64,000 nt of DNA from contig CAMYJB010000013.1 of the NCBI GenBank assembly GCA_947258565.1, positions 5,815-69,814 on the forward strand, read 5' to 3'. Made by a program: the position numbers and the translations under genes. Position 1 is the first letter of the stretch. Every line of letters starts with the position of its first letter. The DNA is from an uncultured Woeseiaceae bacterium (GTDB lineage Bacteria > Pseudomonadota > Gammaproteobacteria > Steroidobacterales > Woeseiaceae). Positions 56,420 to 64,000 of this stretch are shown one piece after another. The notes under the pieces were generated by a model that ran no database searches, had not been told where the DNA came from, and worked only from the letters and a program-made list of their open reading frames with translations.

Positions 56420-57174
56420 GACGAATGTCGATTCTTTCGCAGCACATAAACAAAGCCCGGGAAAAAGAAAGGTGCAAAACGAAGCATCTTCTCTGCGATC
56501 CAGCGCTTCAATGATCCCGGGGGAAGAATATCAGTCGCATTGAATTTGACCGGATCCTCGACGATTTCGCGAGTGTAATCGGTGACTCGGAATTCTTCGA
56601 GCAGCCTGCGAAGCTGGGGATGTGACAGAGGCTTTTCCGGATAACTGACACCCTTGCCGGAGAGCCGCATGTAGCTGTCGGCAAGGCTTCTCGGCAGCCA
56701 GCTCAGGAACGGCAGACCGTAGTGAGGCTCGACAGGTTCGAATCTGTTAGGCCCCGCGAAATAGCATACCGCTTCGTCGCTCATGACACGATTGATTTCT
56801 GACAAGAGTTTCGACGCATTGTCAGTGTGCTCATAGACGTGGTTGCATACAACGACATTGAACGACCCCGACGCAAACGGGAGCTCTTCGGCGTCGGCGC
56901 GAACGAACTCTACGTTCTGAACCGTGCCACCAAGATTCTCGTCCATGTCGACGCCTATCCCCAGGCCGTCACTCGGCGTCAACTCTCCCAAAATCAGGCC
57001 ATAAGCGCAGCCGATGTCGAGAATCCTCAACTGCGCGCTCTCGTATACACCCTCTTTTTCCAAAACGGCACGGATCTTTGCCGCCTTGCGCGCACGACCG
57101 GCCTCGTCGGCCAGCTCCGACGCACCGTCGAAGGCTTCCGCGTACTGGGTCGCTTTCTGTTTCAGTTCGCCCAT
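56371..57174 (-). CDS. SAM-dependent methyltransferase
   Basis: A 267-aa class I methyltransferase. Motif I is RILDIGCAYGLILGEL, with a GVDMDEN acidic loop and NVVCNHVYEHTDNASKLLSEINRV. The C-terminal half (WLPRSLADSYMRLSGKG...) resembles methyltransferases of O-antigen and nucleotide-sugar clusters. It is the last gene of the rfbB-rfbA-aminotransferase run, 26 bases after it. The substrate is unknown. Confidence 0.8.
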   Translation of the reverse strand: MGELKQKATQYAEAFDGASELADEAGRARKAAKIRAVLEKEGVYESAQLRILDIGCAYGLILGELTPSDGLGIGVDMDENLGGTVQNVEFVRADAEELPFASGSFNVVVCNHVYEHTDNASKLLSEINRVMSDEAVCYFAGPNRFEPVEPHYGLPFLSWLPRSLADSYMRLSGKGVSYPEKPLSHPQLRRLLEEFRVTDYTREIVEDPVKFNATDILPPGSLKRWIAEKMLRFAPFFFPGFVYVLRKNRHSSQDMARRKYSASLKNG

Positions 57175-57200
57175 GTGCTATACCAGGAGCATGCCTGCCC

Positions 57201-58379
57201 TCACCCCTCAGAACCCCCAACCAATAAGCGCGTGGTGTCAACGATGTAACTGACTTCGTCGTCCGTGAGCTTTGATGAAAGTGGCAGACTCACGGTCGTC
57301 TCACCAAACGCGTATGCGACCGGATAGTCTTCCGGATGCCATCCGAAACGCTCCTGGTAATGCGGGTGGGACGCAAGGCTCTGATAATGCACGCCAACCC
57401 CGATGCCCACTTCCTGCATCCGGGCGAGGAATTCATCCCGTGTTATGCCGGCGACTTCGCTGTCGACAGTCAGCGTGTAAAGGTGGTGGCCGTGCCGGGT
57501 GTCATCCTGCGGCTCCCCAGGTCGCCCGACCGGAAGGTCGGCAAATGCCCCCTGGTACCGTGACCAGACCTCGGTCCGACGCTGCCAGGCTGTCTCCACC
57601 CGGCGCAGCTGGTGAATACCGATCGCGGCCTGCAGGTCCATCATGTTGTACTTAAATCCGGCATCGACTACGCGGTAGTGCTTATAGCCCTTGTCGCTGA
57701 ACCGGTGCCACGCATCCTTGCTCATTCCATGCAGTGAAAGGACCTTGATGCGGTCAATGGCATCGGACGATCGCGCAATGACCATGCCACCCTCACCTGT
57801 CGTGATGTTCTTTGTAACGTAGAAACTGAAACATCCGAAGTCCGACCGTGTTCCAACGGGGATGCCACGCCATTCGGCCTCGACCGCATGGGCGCAATCC
57901 TCGATGACGAGGAGATCGTGCTTTTCAGCAATTGCGTGGATACGGTCCATCTCGCAGGGCCGGCCGGCAAAGTGCACCGGGATGATCGCGCGAGTGCGTG
58001 GTGTTATTGCAGCCTCAATGGCATCTGGGTCGATGTTAAGAGAGTCCGGATCTATGTCCACCGGTACAGGGATGGCCCCGGCATGAATGATTGCGTTGGC
58101 CGTCGCGCAGAACGTCATCGCGGTGGTAACAACCTCGTCACCCGTGTCTAGACCGGCTGCCAGCATGCTCACATGCAGGGCCGCTGTGCAGGAATTTACG
58201 CCCGCAACACGTGATTCCTCCACACCGCGGAAGCGCGCAAACTCCTCCTCGAATTGACGAACCTTGGGACCCGTGCCGAGCCAGCCTGACTGCAGGCTGT
58301 CTACCACCTCATCGATTTCCGCCTGCTGGATATCGGGTGCTCCGAAGACGATGAACTTGTCGGGTCGATCGACAGGCAT
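57201..58379 (-). CDS. DegT/DnrJ/EryC1-family sugar aminotransferase
   Basis: A 392-aa PLP enzyme. The N-terminal arm is FGAPDIQQAEIDEVVDSLQSGWLG. Substrate and PLP segments are GVNSCTAALHV and VIEDCAHAVEAEW, and the Schiff-base lysine is in FYVTKNITTGEGG. It probably aminates a keto-sugar made by RfbB, giving an amino-dideoxyhexose. It lies nine bases after rfbA. Whether it acts at C3 or C4 cannot be read from sequence. Confidence 0.9.
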   Translation of the reverse strand: MPVDRPDKFIVFGAPDIQQAEIDEVVDSLQSGWLGTGPKVRQFEEEFARFRGVEESRVAGVNSCTAALHVSMLAAGLDTGDEVVTTAMTFCATANAIIHAGAIPVPVDIDPDSLNIDPDAIEAAITPRTRAIIPVHFAGRPCEMDRIHAIAEKHDLLVIEDCAHAVEAEWRGIPVGTRSDFGCFSFYVTKNITTGEGGMVIARSSDAIDRIKVLSLHGMSKDAWHRFSDKGYKHYRVVDAGFKYNMMDLQAAIGIHQLRRVETAWQRRTEVWSRYQGAFADLPVGRPGEPQDDTRHGHHLYTLTVDSEVAGITRDEFLARMQEVGIGVGVHYQSLASHPHYQERFGWHPEDYPVAYAFGETTVSLPLSSKLTDDEVSYIVDTTRLLVGGSEG

Positions 58380-58388
58380 GAACTCGCC

Positions 58389-59264
58389 TCAGTCGGGACG
58401 ACCGACAAGCAGACTCAACAGGTAATCACCGTAGCCACTGCCTGCGAGCGGCTCCGCAATCGCCTGCAGTTCGCCGGCTGTCAGATAGCCCTTGTAGTAA
58501 GCGATTTCTTCAGGGCAGCACACTTTCAGACCTTGCCGCTCCTCGATCGTCTTTACGAAATTGGATGCCGCCAGCAACGAATCGTGAGTTCCCGTGTCCA
58601 GCCATGCCGTGCCGCGCCCGAGTAATTCGACGTGAAGTTCGCCTTTGTCGAGATACATGCTGTTGACGTCGGTGATTTCCAGCTCGCCGCGTGCCGACGG
58701 TCTCAGGTTGCGAGCAAGCTCCGTAACTTGCTCGTCAAAGAAGTAGAGTCCGGTTACCGCGAAGCGTGATTTCGGTACCTCGGGTTTCTCGGCAAGACCG
58801 ATGGGACGCTCGTCGGCATCCAGTTCGACGACGCCGTAACGCTGCGGGTCGCTCACCGTGTAAGCGAACACAGTCGCCCCTTTGCGCCGCGTCGCGGCTC
58901 GTTCGAGTTTGGTTTCCAGGTCCGTACCGTAAAAAAGGTTATCGCCCAGAATCATCGCGCAAGGTTCGGCGTTGATAAAGTCGGCGCCGATTATGAACGC
59001 TTGCGCCAGACCGCGGGGCTCTGGTTGCACCGCGTACGACAGTGACACGCCGAGTTGGCTCCCGTCCCCAAGGAGGGCCTCGAAACGCGGCGTGTCTTGT
59101 GGCGTCGAAATCACAAGAATGTCGCGTATTCCAGCCAGCATCAGGATCGACAATGGATAGTAGATCATGGGTTTGTCATAGACCGGCAGAAGCTGCTTGG
59201 ATATGACCTGGGTCAGCGGATGCAAACGCACGCCGGAGCCGCCGGCTAGAATGATCCCCTTCAT
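58389..59264 (-). CDS. rfbA: Glucose-1-phosphate thymidylyltransferase
   Basis: A 291-aa RfbA/RmlA. The nucleotidyltransferase signature is [18 protein letters not shown], then [18 protein letters not shown] and ILGDNLFYG. It makes dTDP-glucose. The start at 59264 overlaps the rfbB stop; the in-frame region further upstream is an rfbB shadow. It lacks neighbours rfbC and rfbD here, so the pathway leads to an amino sugar rather than rhamnose. Confidence 0.95.
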   Translation of the reverse strand: MKGIILAGGSGVRLHPLTQVISKQLLPVYDKPMIYYPLSILMLAGIRDILVISTPQDTPRFEALLGDGSQLGVSLSYAVQPEPRGLAQAFIIGADFINAEPCAMILGDNLFYGTDLETKLERAATRRKGATVFAYTVSDPQRYGVVELDADERPIGLAEKPEVPKSRFAVTGLYFFDEQVTELARNLRPSARGELEITDVNSMYLDKGELHVELLGRGTAWLDTGTHDSLLAASNFVKTIEERQGLKVCCPEEIAYYKGYLTAGELQAIAEPLAGSGYGDYLLSLLVGRPD

Positions 59265-60334
59265 GACGTGCTGGCCCGGAGTTCGTAGTTCGCGTCCAGC
59301 CATTCGCGGTACTCGCCTGTTTCGACGCTTTGGATCCACGCCTCGTTATCCAGGTACCATTTCACCGTCCGCCTGAGGCCGGACTCGAACGATTCGGTCG
59401 GTTCCCATCCCAACTCATCACGAATCTTGCAAGCATCGACCGCATATCGGCGATCGTGACCTGGGCGATCGGTGACGAACGTGATCAAATCCCGGTAACG
59501 GCTCGATCCGCCCCCATCGGCAAAGTCAGCGAGAATGTCGCAGAGTGCCTCGACGACTTCGATATTGGTCCGTTCGGCGTTGCCTCCGATGTTATAAGTC
59601 TCGCCGACACGCCCGCACTCGAGCACTTCGCGAATGGCGGCGCAGTGGTCACCGACGAAAAGCCAGTCACGAACATTGCCACCATCGCCGTAGACCGGTA
59701 GTTCGTCACCACGGGTCGCATTGCGAATCATTAGCGGGATCAGCTTTTCGGGAAACTGGTATGGCCCATAGTTGTTGGAACAGTTTGTGGTCACAATGGG
59801 CAAGCCGTAAGTGACGAAGTATGAACGGCACAGGTGATCGGCGGCAGCTTTCGACGCAGAGTACGGGCTGCTGGGATAGTAGCCGCTGGTTTCCGTGAAA
59901 GGCGGATCGTTCGGCCCAAGTGATCCGTACACTTCGTCAGTAGATACATTTATCAAGCGAAACGCATCGCCGTCGCCACCCAGTCCGTCGACATATCCGC
60001 GGACAGCCTCGAGCAATGCAAACATTCCCTGAACATTCGTGCGCAGGAATTCGCCTGGAGAATGAATCGAACGATCAACGTGCGTCTCGGCGGCAAAATT
60101 AATGACAGCCATGACATCATGCTCTGTTAGCACTGCCTGGACAGCGTCGCGATCACAGATATCCGCCCGAACGAAATGATAATCAGGATGATCAGAGACC
60201 GATGCCAGGTTCTTCAGGTTGCCGGCATAAGTGAGTTTGTCGAGGTTGACCACGGGACCGAGGCCCAACCGCAGCCAGTCCAGCACGAAATTCGAACCGA
60301 TAAATCCGGCACCACCGGTTACCAAAATTGCCAA
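59261..60334 (-). CDS. rfbB: dTDP-glucose 4,6-dehydratase
   Basis: A 357-aa SDR enzyme. The NAD+ loop is [14 protein letters not shown], the active-site TDEVYGS and YxxxK (YSASKAAAD) are intact, and the C-terminus has [17 protein letters not shown]. It forms dTDP-4-keto-6-deoxyglucose, the precursor for the DegT enzyme. TTG at 60334 is chosen: GGAG lies eight bases before it, while the longer frame has no ribosome site and its extra residues are unlike the family. Confidence 0.94.
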   Translation of the reverse strand: MAILVTGGAGFIGSNFVLDWLRLGLGPVVNLDKLTYAGNLKNLASVSDHPDYHFVRADICDRDAVQAVLTEHDVMAVINFAAETHVDRSIHSPGEFLRTNVQGMFALLEAVRGYVDGLGGDGDAFRLINVSTDEVYGSLGPNDPPFTETSGYYPSSPYSASKAAADHLCRSYFVTYGLPIVTTNCSNNYGPYQFPEKLIPLMIRNATRGDELPVYGDGGNVRDWLFVGDHCAAIREVLECGRVGETYNIGGNAERTNIEVVEALCDILADFADGGGSSRYRDLITFVTDRPGHDRRYAVDACKIRDELGWEPTESFESGLRRTVKWYLDNEAWIQSVETGEYREWLDANYELRASTS

Positions 60335-60420
60335 GCGAAATTCTCCAGAAACGTCGCAATCATACCACCCAATATGCCACTCGGCCGCTCTCGGGGCGCA
60401 GGTTGGCAAGCGATACCGGG

Positions 60421-60436
60421 CGGTAACAGCTTACCG
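60421..60436. promoter_or_regulatory. Inverted repeat in the divergent rfbB / membrane-protein gap
   Basis: CGGTAA-CAGC-TTACCG is a perfect six-base inverted repeat. Its left arm is also part of a direct repeat, CGGTAACAG, seen again at 60435-60443. The 262-base gap (60335-60596) otherwise shows no gene. It could bind a regulator of both glycan operons. Confidence 0.3.
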
Positions 60437-60596
60437 GTAACAGTCGCGGCTGCCGGACTTGTGTCACGAATCTCGAATACCATACGTGTAGCGAGCGGCC
60501 ACTTTGCTATCCTTGTCGCGCGACGGTAAGGCGATATCCGATCGGATGGCGGCCGACCCAGTGCGGCACATACACTGATCCACATCTGACGAGGAC

Positions 60597-61559
60597 ATGG
60601 CGAGGGCGACGAACCCAATTCGGCTTTGGCTATCACGCACGATCATGGCGACAGGCGTCGTCTGGATCATTGTGATATTTGCACGAGAATTTGCGAACCT
60701 GAGAACGGACTTTGCTATCGAGAGCCCGACCTGGCTCGGCTACACGCTCGCCGCTGGCTGCGTGGCGTTACTTCTCACGGTGCCGATATTCCGAGCCATG
60801 CTCGAGACGCATTCCGGGCAGGATGTTTCACCGGCGTATGCAGCGCGCCTGCTATTTGTGGCACAGATACTCCGTCACTTACCGGGCCGTTTCTGGGGTG
60901 TGATGTACCTCGTCAACGAGACGCATGACCGCTTCAAGGCCGCATCTATGGTGCGTGCCAATGTGGATTTCATGCTTTACTCCATGGCATTTAACCTGCT
61001 CATGGCAGCATTCCTGCTGCTTGCCGTGACGGTCGACGCAAAATTTGCGTTATTGGCGGCTGGCGCAGGCACTTCCCTGCTGGCGTGGACGTTGCGCATG
61101 AATCTGGTGGGGCGCCTGGCGGCACGGTTTTCGCGACTGTTGCCGGCCCGCCTTCGGCAATTCGCGAGTGAATCCGCGACTGCGCCACAGCTGGGGTGGC
61201 CCGTGGCAATCACGGTCAGCAGTTTGTTCGTTGCGGTCTGGTTATGCTACTTGTCGGTATGGTGGGCGCTGCCCGAAGTGTTTCCGGTACTACGCGATGT
61301 CAACATCTGGCTGCTGTGTGCGTCATACTCGCTGGCATGGGTTATCGGCTACCTGGCAATGATTACGCCGGGGGGGCTTGGCATTCGCGAGGCTGGCTTT
61401 TTTGCACTCGCGGCACCGCTGATGAGCCTACCCGAACTGACGTATCTGGCGGTCTTCGTTAGGGTGTGGCAGATTCTCGTTGAGTCGCTGATGTTCCTCG
61501 CATTCGCGTTTGTGAAGCCGGCGGACACAGCAGAGAGCGGTAATACGAATGCGGCCTGA
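60597..61559 (+). CDS. Lysylphosphatidylglycerol synthase-type (UPF0104) membrane protein
   Basis: A 320-aa integral membrane protein with about seven to eight hydrophobic spans. It has the UPF0104/AglD-type signatures ILRHLPGRFWG and TPGGLGIREAG. Members without a soluble transferase domain are thought to move lipid-linked sugars or lipids. Its place at the head of the glycan operon supports a flippase-like role. A GAGG site lies just before the ATG. Confidence 0.82.
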   Translation: MARATNPIRLWLSRTIMATGVVWIIVIFAREFANLRTDFAIESPTWLGYTLAAGCVALLLTVPIFRAMLETHSGQDVSPAYAARLLFVAQILRHLPGRFWGVMYLVNETHDRFKAASMVRANVDFMLYSMAFNLLMAAFLLLAVTVDAKFALLAAGAGTSLLAWTLRMNLVGRLAARFSRLLPARLRQFASESATAPQLGWPVAITVSSLFVAVWLCYLSVWWALPEVFPVLRDVNIWLLCASYSLAWVIGYLAMITPGGLGIREAGFFALAAPLMSLPELTYLAVFVRVWQILVESLMFLAFAFVKPADTAESGNTNAA

Positions 61560-61577
61560 TCGCAGCAATCGAACATT

Positions 61578-62162
61578 ATGACGAGCACGTCCCCATCCGC
61601 CGGTCAGAAACCGAGCTTCGGCCAGCGACTGGGCGAATTCCTGCTCGAGCGCCTGCCGGTCAGGCTGGCAAAATTGACGGCGCCCGGCCTCCGCTGCGAG
61701 CCGGGCGTGATCGTGAAAACGCCGTCGCGGCTACGCGTCGGTCGCAATGTCGTACTGCAGCGGCGCGCCATGCTGCACTGTGGCGGCAAGGACTGGTGCG
61801 CCTGGGGCGGCGGCATCGAACTGGACGACGGTGTCGTTATCGGTCCGAATTGCACGTTGTATGGTGCCGGAACCATCCGAATCGGCGCGTACAGCCATCT
61901 GGGGCCGGGCGCGATGATCATGGCGCAGGCGGGCAACGTGGCCAGCCGCGACCGGCTAACCTCGAGGCCTGGGCATGTCAATGAGCCGGTAACGATCGGC
62001 CAGGGCGTCTGGATCGGCGCCGGTGCAGTGATTCTGGGCGATACGACGCTCGGCGACAATTGCGTCGTTAGCCCCAACAGCGTCGTTTCCGGGAGTTACG
62101 AGGACGGTACAACGTTGATTGGCAACCCGGCACGCGCCGTACAGCGGAGAACCAAGCAATGA
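61578..62162 (+). CDS. Left-handed beta-helix acyltransferase
   Basis: A 194-aa hexapeptide-repeat protein. Repeats such as GVVIGPNCTLYGAGTIRIGAYSHLGPG and VTIGQGVWIGAGAVILGDTTLGDNC lead to the typical end VVSGSYEDGTTLIGNPARAV. It would acetylate or otherwise acylate a sugar or amino sugar using acyl-CoA. It overlaps the next gene by four bases. Confidence 0.88.
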   Translation: MTSTSPSAGQKPSFGQRLGEFLLERLPVRLAKLTAPGLRCEPGVIVKTPSRLRVGRNVVLQRRAMLHCGGKDWCAWGGGIELDDGVVIGPNCTLYGAGTIRIGAYSHLGPGAMIMAQAGNVASRDRLTSRPGHVNEPVTIGQGVWIGAGAVILGDTTLGDNCVVSPNSVVSGSYEDGTTLIGNPARAVQRRTKQ

Positions 62163-63067
62163 CGGGTACTGCCGAACGTATCAAGAAACTCACGGATGCC
62201 ATTGTGAGAATCAATCCGCTACAGCGTGCCTTTATCGAGGAATCCCTGATCGATGTTCGGGACCACGAATTGCGCGATCTGGATGCCTACATTCGCTTCG
62301 CGGAGTCGGCCGGTATAGAGTCCGACTACCTTGCCGAGAGCTATGACCTGATAGTAAAAGACACGCTTCGGGAGCAGATGTATTTTCAGCGACATGGATG
62401 CTACCGGTACTCGACTTTCGACGAAGTTGCCGGCTCGGTGTATTTCAACGAAGAATACATGCGGAAGTACATGCATGGCCTCGCGATAACCGCGTACCTG
62501 TGGCCCAATCACCGGGCGCTGCATCGCTATTTCATCGACGTCATCCCCACCGACAAAGACGGCCGTTACCTCGAAATCGGACCCGGCCACGGAGTCTTCA
62601 TGATGTGCGCAATGCGCAAGACGGCCTTCAGCCGCTTCGAGGGGGTCGATATCAGTCCGACGAGCGTAGAGATGACGCGAAGCCTGCTCGGGAGCGGTCT
62701 TTTCGGCGATTTCGCCAGCTGGGAAATCATCGAGCAAGACTTTTTCGCGAGTGACATGGAGGACGGTGGCTATTCCGCGGTCGTCATGGGAGAGGTTCTC
62801 GAGCACGTCGAAGATCCCGGACAATTTTTGCGCCAGATAAACACGGTGGCGACCGACGATGCTTTTATTTTCATTACCACGCCCATCAATGCGCCGGCGA
62901 TCGATCACATCTACCTCTTCGATTCGGTCGAGTCGATCGAGGCCCTCGTGTCGGATGCGGGACTGACAGTGCGAGACAGCCTGCTAGTGCCGTATCCGGG
63001 ACTTTCCGTAGAGGAGTCGACCGCACAAAAATTGCCGGTCAATGTCGCCATGGTACTGGGGAAATGA
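62159..63067 (+). CDS. SAM-dependent methyltransferase
   Basis: A 302-aa class I methyltransferase. Motif I is YLEIGPGHGVFM at about 138-149, with GVDISPTSVEM and VVMGEVLEHVEDP. The N-terminal 110 residues are helical and unlike common small methyltransferases, possibly a substrate-recruitment part. It overlaps both neighbours by four bases, so it belongs to the acyltransferase/VOC/FkbH group. The substrate is unknown. Confidence 0.8.
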   Translation: MTGTAERIKKLTDAIVRINPLQRAFIEESLIDVRDHELRDLDAYIRFAESAGIESDYLAESYDLIVKDTLREQMYFQRHGCYRYSTFDEVAGSVYFNEEYMRKYMHGLAITAYLWPNHRALHRYFIDVIPTDKDGRYLEIGPGHGVFMMCAMRKTAFSRFEGVDISPTSVEMTRSLLGSGLFGDFASWEIIEQDFFASDMEDGGYSAVVMGEVLEHVEDPGQFLRQINTVATDDAFIFITTPINAPAIDHIYLFDSVESIEALVSDAGLTVRDSLLVPYPGLSVEESTAQKLPVNVAMVLGK

Positions 63068-63483
63068 GCCTGACCGATTTCGCCTTGCACTTTCACCATT
63101 TCGGGCTTGCAGTGCGTAACATCGACTCCGCACGCAAGGTACTCGAAGGCATGGGTTACCGCTGCGGAAAAGATGTATACGACCCACTGCAAGAGGTCAC
63201 GCTTGTCTGGTGCGAACATGCGGCCATGCCGGCAGTGGAAATCGTCGCGGCAACGGAAAAGCCGGGCCCCCTCGACTCGATCATCGCTGCCAGTGACGCG
63301 TCGGTGTATCACCTGTGCTATGGCGCAGCGAGCATCGAGGCCTCGGTGTCCGCCATCAGAGAGGCCGGTATCCGGATCATTCCGGTCGTACCGCCGAAGC
63401 CGGCCGTCCTTTTCGGCAACAGATTGGTCGGTTTTTACCAGGTCAAGGGATTCGGCCTCATCGAGATCGTCGAGGAATCCTGA
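63064..63483 (+). CDS. VOC-superfamily protein (epimerase/glyoxalase-like)
   Basis: A 139-aa vicinal-oxygen-chelate protein. Paired beta-alpha-beta units start with LHFHHFGLAVRNIDSARKVLE and VYHLCYGA. Metal-ligand candidates are H14/H15, E60-like residues and the late GLIEIVEES. It resembles methylmalonyl-CoA epimerase-like proteins found beside FkbH genes, where they may shape a small acyl donor. The substrate is unknown. Confidence 0.75.
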   Translation: MSLTDFALHFHHFGLAVRNIDSARKVLEGMGYRCGKDVYDPLQEVTLVWCEHAAMPAVEIVAATEKPGPLDSIIAASDASVYHLCYGAASIEASVSAIREAGIRIIPVVPPKPAVLFGNRLVGFYQVKGFGLIEIVEES

Positions 63484-63489
63484 ACGATC

Positions 63490-64000
63490 GTGTCCCGAAA
63501 GCAGTTGCTCAATGAATCAGCGCTCGAACGGTTGGCATCGCTGCTTTCCGCAATCGACGCAGCCGCATGCTCCGAGACAGCTTGGCGCGCCGAAACAAGA
63601 ATCCACTTTCTGCGTAATTACACGACCGAATCGCTAGACCCCTACCTCACATTTCACCTTATGCGTGACGATCTTAGGCCGACGATTACGCATGGAGGCT
63701 ACGGCACCGTGGCTCAGGAACTGCTGGATCCGGAGTCGGACGTCTCGAAAAAGCCGCCGGATGTGCTGGTGCTATCCCTACTCGTCGAGTTTCTCGATCC
63801 GGCGATTGCGAGCGGAGGCTGGACCGCCGACGCAGCGATATCGGAATTAACTGCGCTCCTGCAGACGCTGGTGGACCAGCCTTCCACGCTAGTGGTCGCT
63901 AACTCCTTTATCGCACCAATTGACCAGATGTTGAATGGCACAGATTCCCGGGTACGGCAAGAAATCGAGCGGCTGAATGAATCACTTCGGGCCTATGCGA
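63490..64000 (+). CDS. FkbH-like HAD-superfamily protein, partial at window end
   Basis: An open frame starts at GTG 63490, seven bases after the VOC gene, and runs without a stop to the window end (170 codons seen). The N-terminal domain reads HFLRNYTTESLDPYLTFHL and RPTITHGGYGTVAQELLDP, characteristic of FkbH-type proteins with an SGNH-like front domain before the HAD phosphatase core. These load glyceryl or other three-carbon acyl units onto carriers. The HAD motifs lie outside the window. Together with the hexapeptide transferase it suggests an unusual sugar acylation. Confidence 0.8.
   Translation, partial: MSRKQLLNESALERLASLLSAIDAAACSETAWRAETRIHFLRNYTTESLDPYLTFHLMRDDLRPTITHGGYGTVAQELLDPESDVSKKPPDVLVLSLLVEFLDPAIASGGWTADAAISELTALLQTLVDQPSTLVVANSFIAPIDQMLNGTDSRVRQEIERLNESLRAYA

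Overview
The window looks like a chromosome segment of a GC-rich chemolithotrophic gammaproteobacterium. The evidence is the gammaproteobacterial housekeeping order (mutS, recA-recX-alaS-csrA-tRNA-Ser; bamD/rluD/pgeF/clpB; sucCD; pilSR-like) next to a full cytoplasmic sulfur-oxidation locus and an Isp-type hydrogenase. I cannot fix the genus. No gene-free stretch is longer than about 300 bases.

Positions 1-12,900 (minus strand) hold a sulfur-oxidising heterodisulfide reductase-like (sHdr) island. It runs HDAC-like enzyme, lipS1, lipS2, a two-domain lipoate ligase sLpl(AB), and a glutamine-amidotransferase-like protein that has lost its catalytic triad. It continues with dsrE, shdrC1-B1-A-H-C2-B2, a 147-aa protein, the lipoate-binding protein lbpA and an ArsR-type repressor with a probable thiol switch. 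Sulfur would pass via TusA/DsrE proteins to sHdr and lipoylated LbpA. The lipoyl group would be made by the LipS1/LipS2/sLpl route rather than LipA/LipB. Positions 13,027-15,634 (plus) hold dsrE2, tusA, a Tat-exported molybdenum sulfite dehydrogenase and its c-type cytochrome. A CysM-like synthase and a periplasmic MBL-fold hydrolase follow.

Positions 17,790-23,483 (plus) are a group-1e-like [NiFe] hydrogenase operon: maturation protease, HupH-type chaperone, small subunit, Isp1, Isp2, large subunit, terminator. Near-identical palindromes (TTAG-N6-CTAA) sit in front of the dsrE-shdr operon and the hydrogenase operon, with a weaker copy before dsrE2. This suggests one regulator, plausibly the ArsR protein of this locus, links sulfur oxidation with hydrogen oxidation.

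Positions 23,600-52,663 are mostly core genome: a beta-barrel-like protein, a membrane TolB/TPR protein, tRNA-Ser(GCT) with a strong terminator and flanking repeats, csrA, alaS, recX, recA with an SOS box, thpR, pncC, a glycosyltransferase, mutS, a lipase-like hydrolase, a nudB-like Nudix gene, aspS, a DUF502 protein, an FmdB-like protein, clpB with a possible sigma-32 promoter, pgeF, rluD, bamD, nadE, sucDC and a PilS/PilR-like pair.

Positions 52,739-64,000 are a surface-glycan locus: glycosyltransferases, methyltransferases, a FemAB/GNAT-like protein, rfbB-rfbA and a DegT aminotransferase. A divergent operon encodes a flippase-like membrane protein, a hexapeptide acyltransferase, a methyltransferase, a VOC protein and the start of an FkbH-like gene cut by the window end. 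It probably makes an acylated amino-deoxysugar. By eye its codon use is more AT-rich than the core genes.
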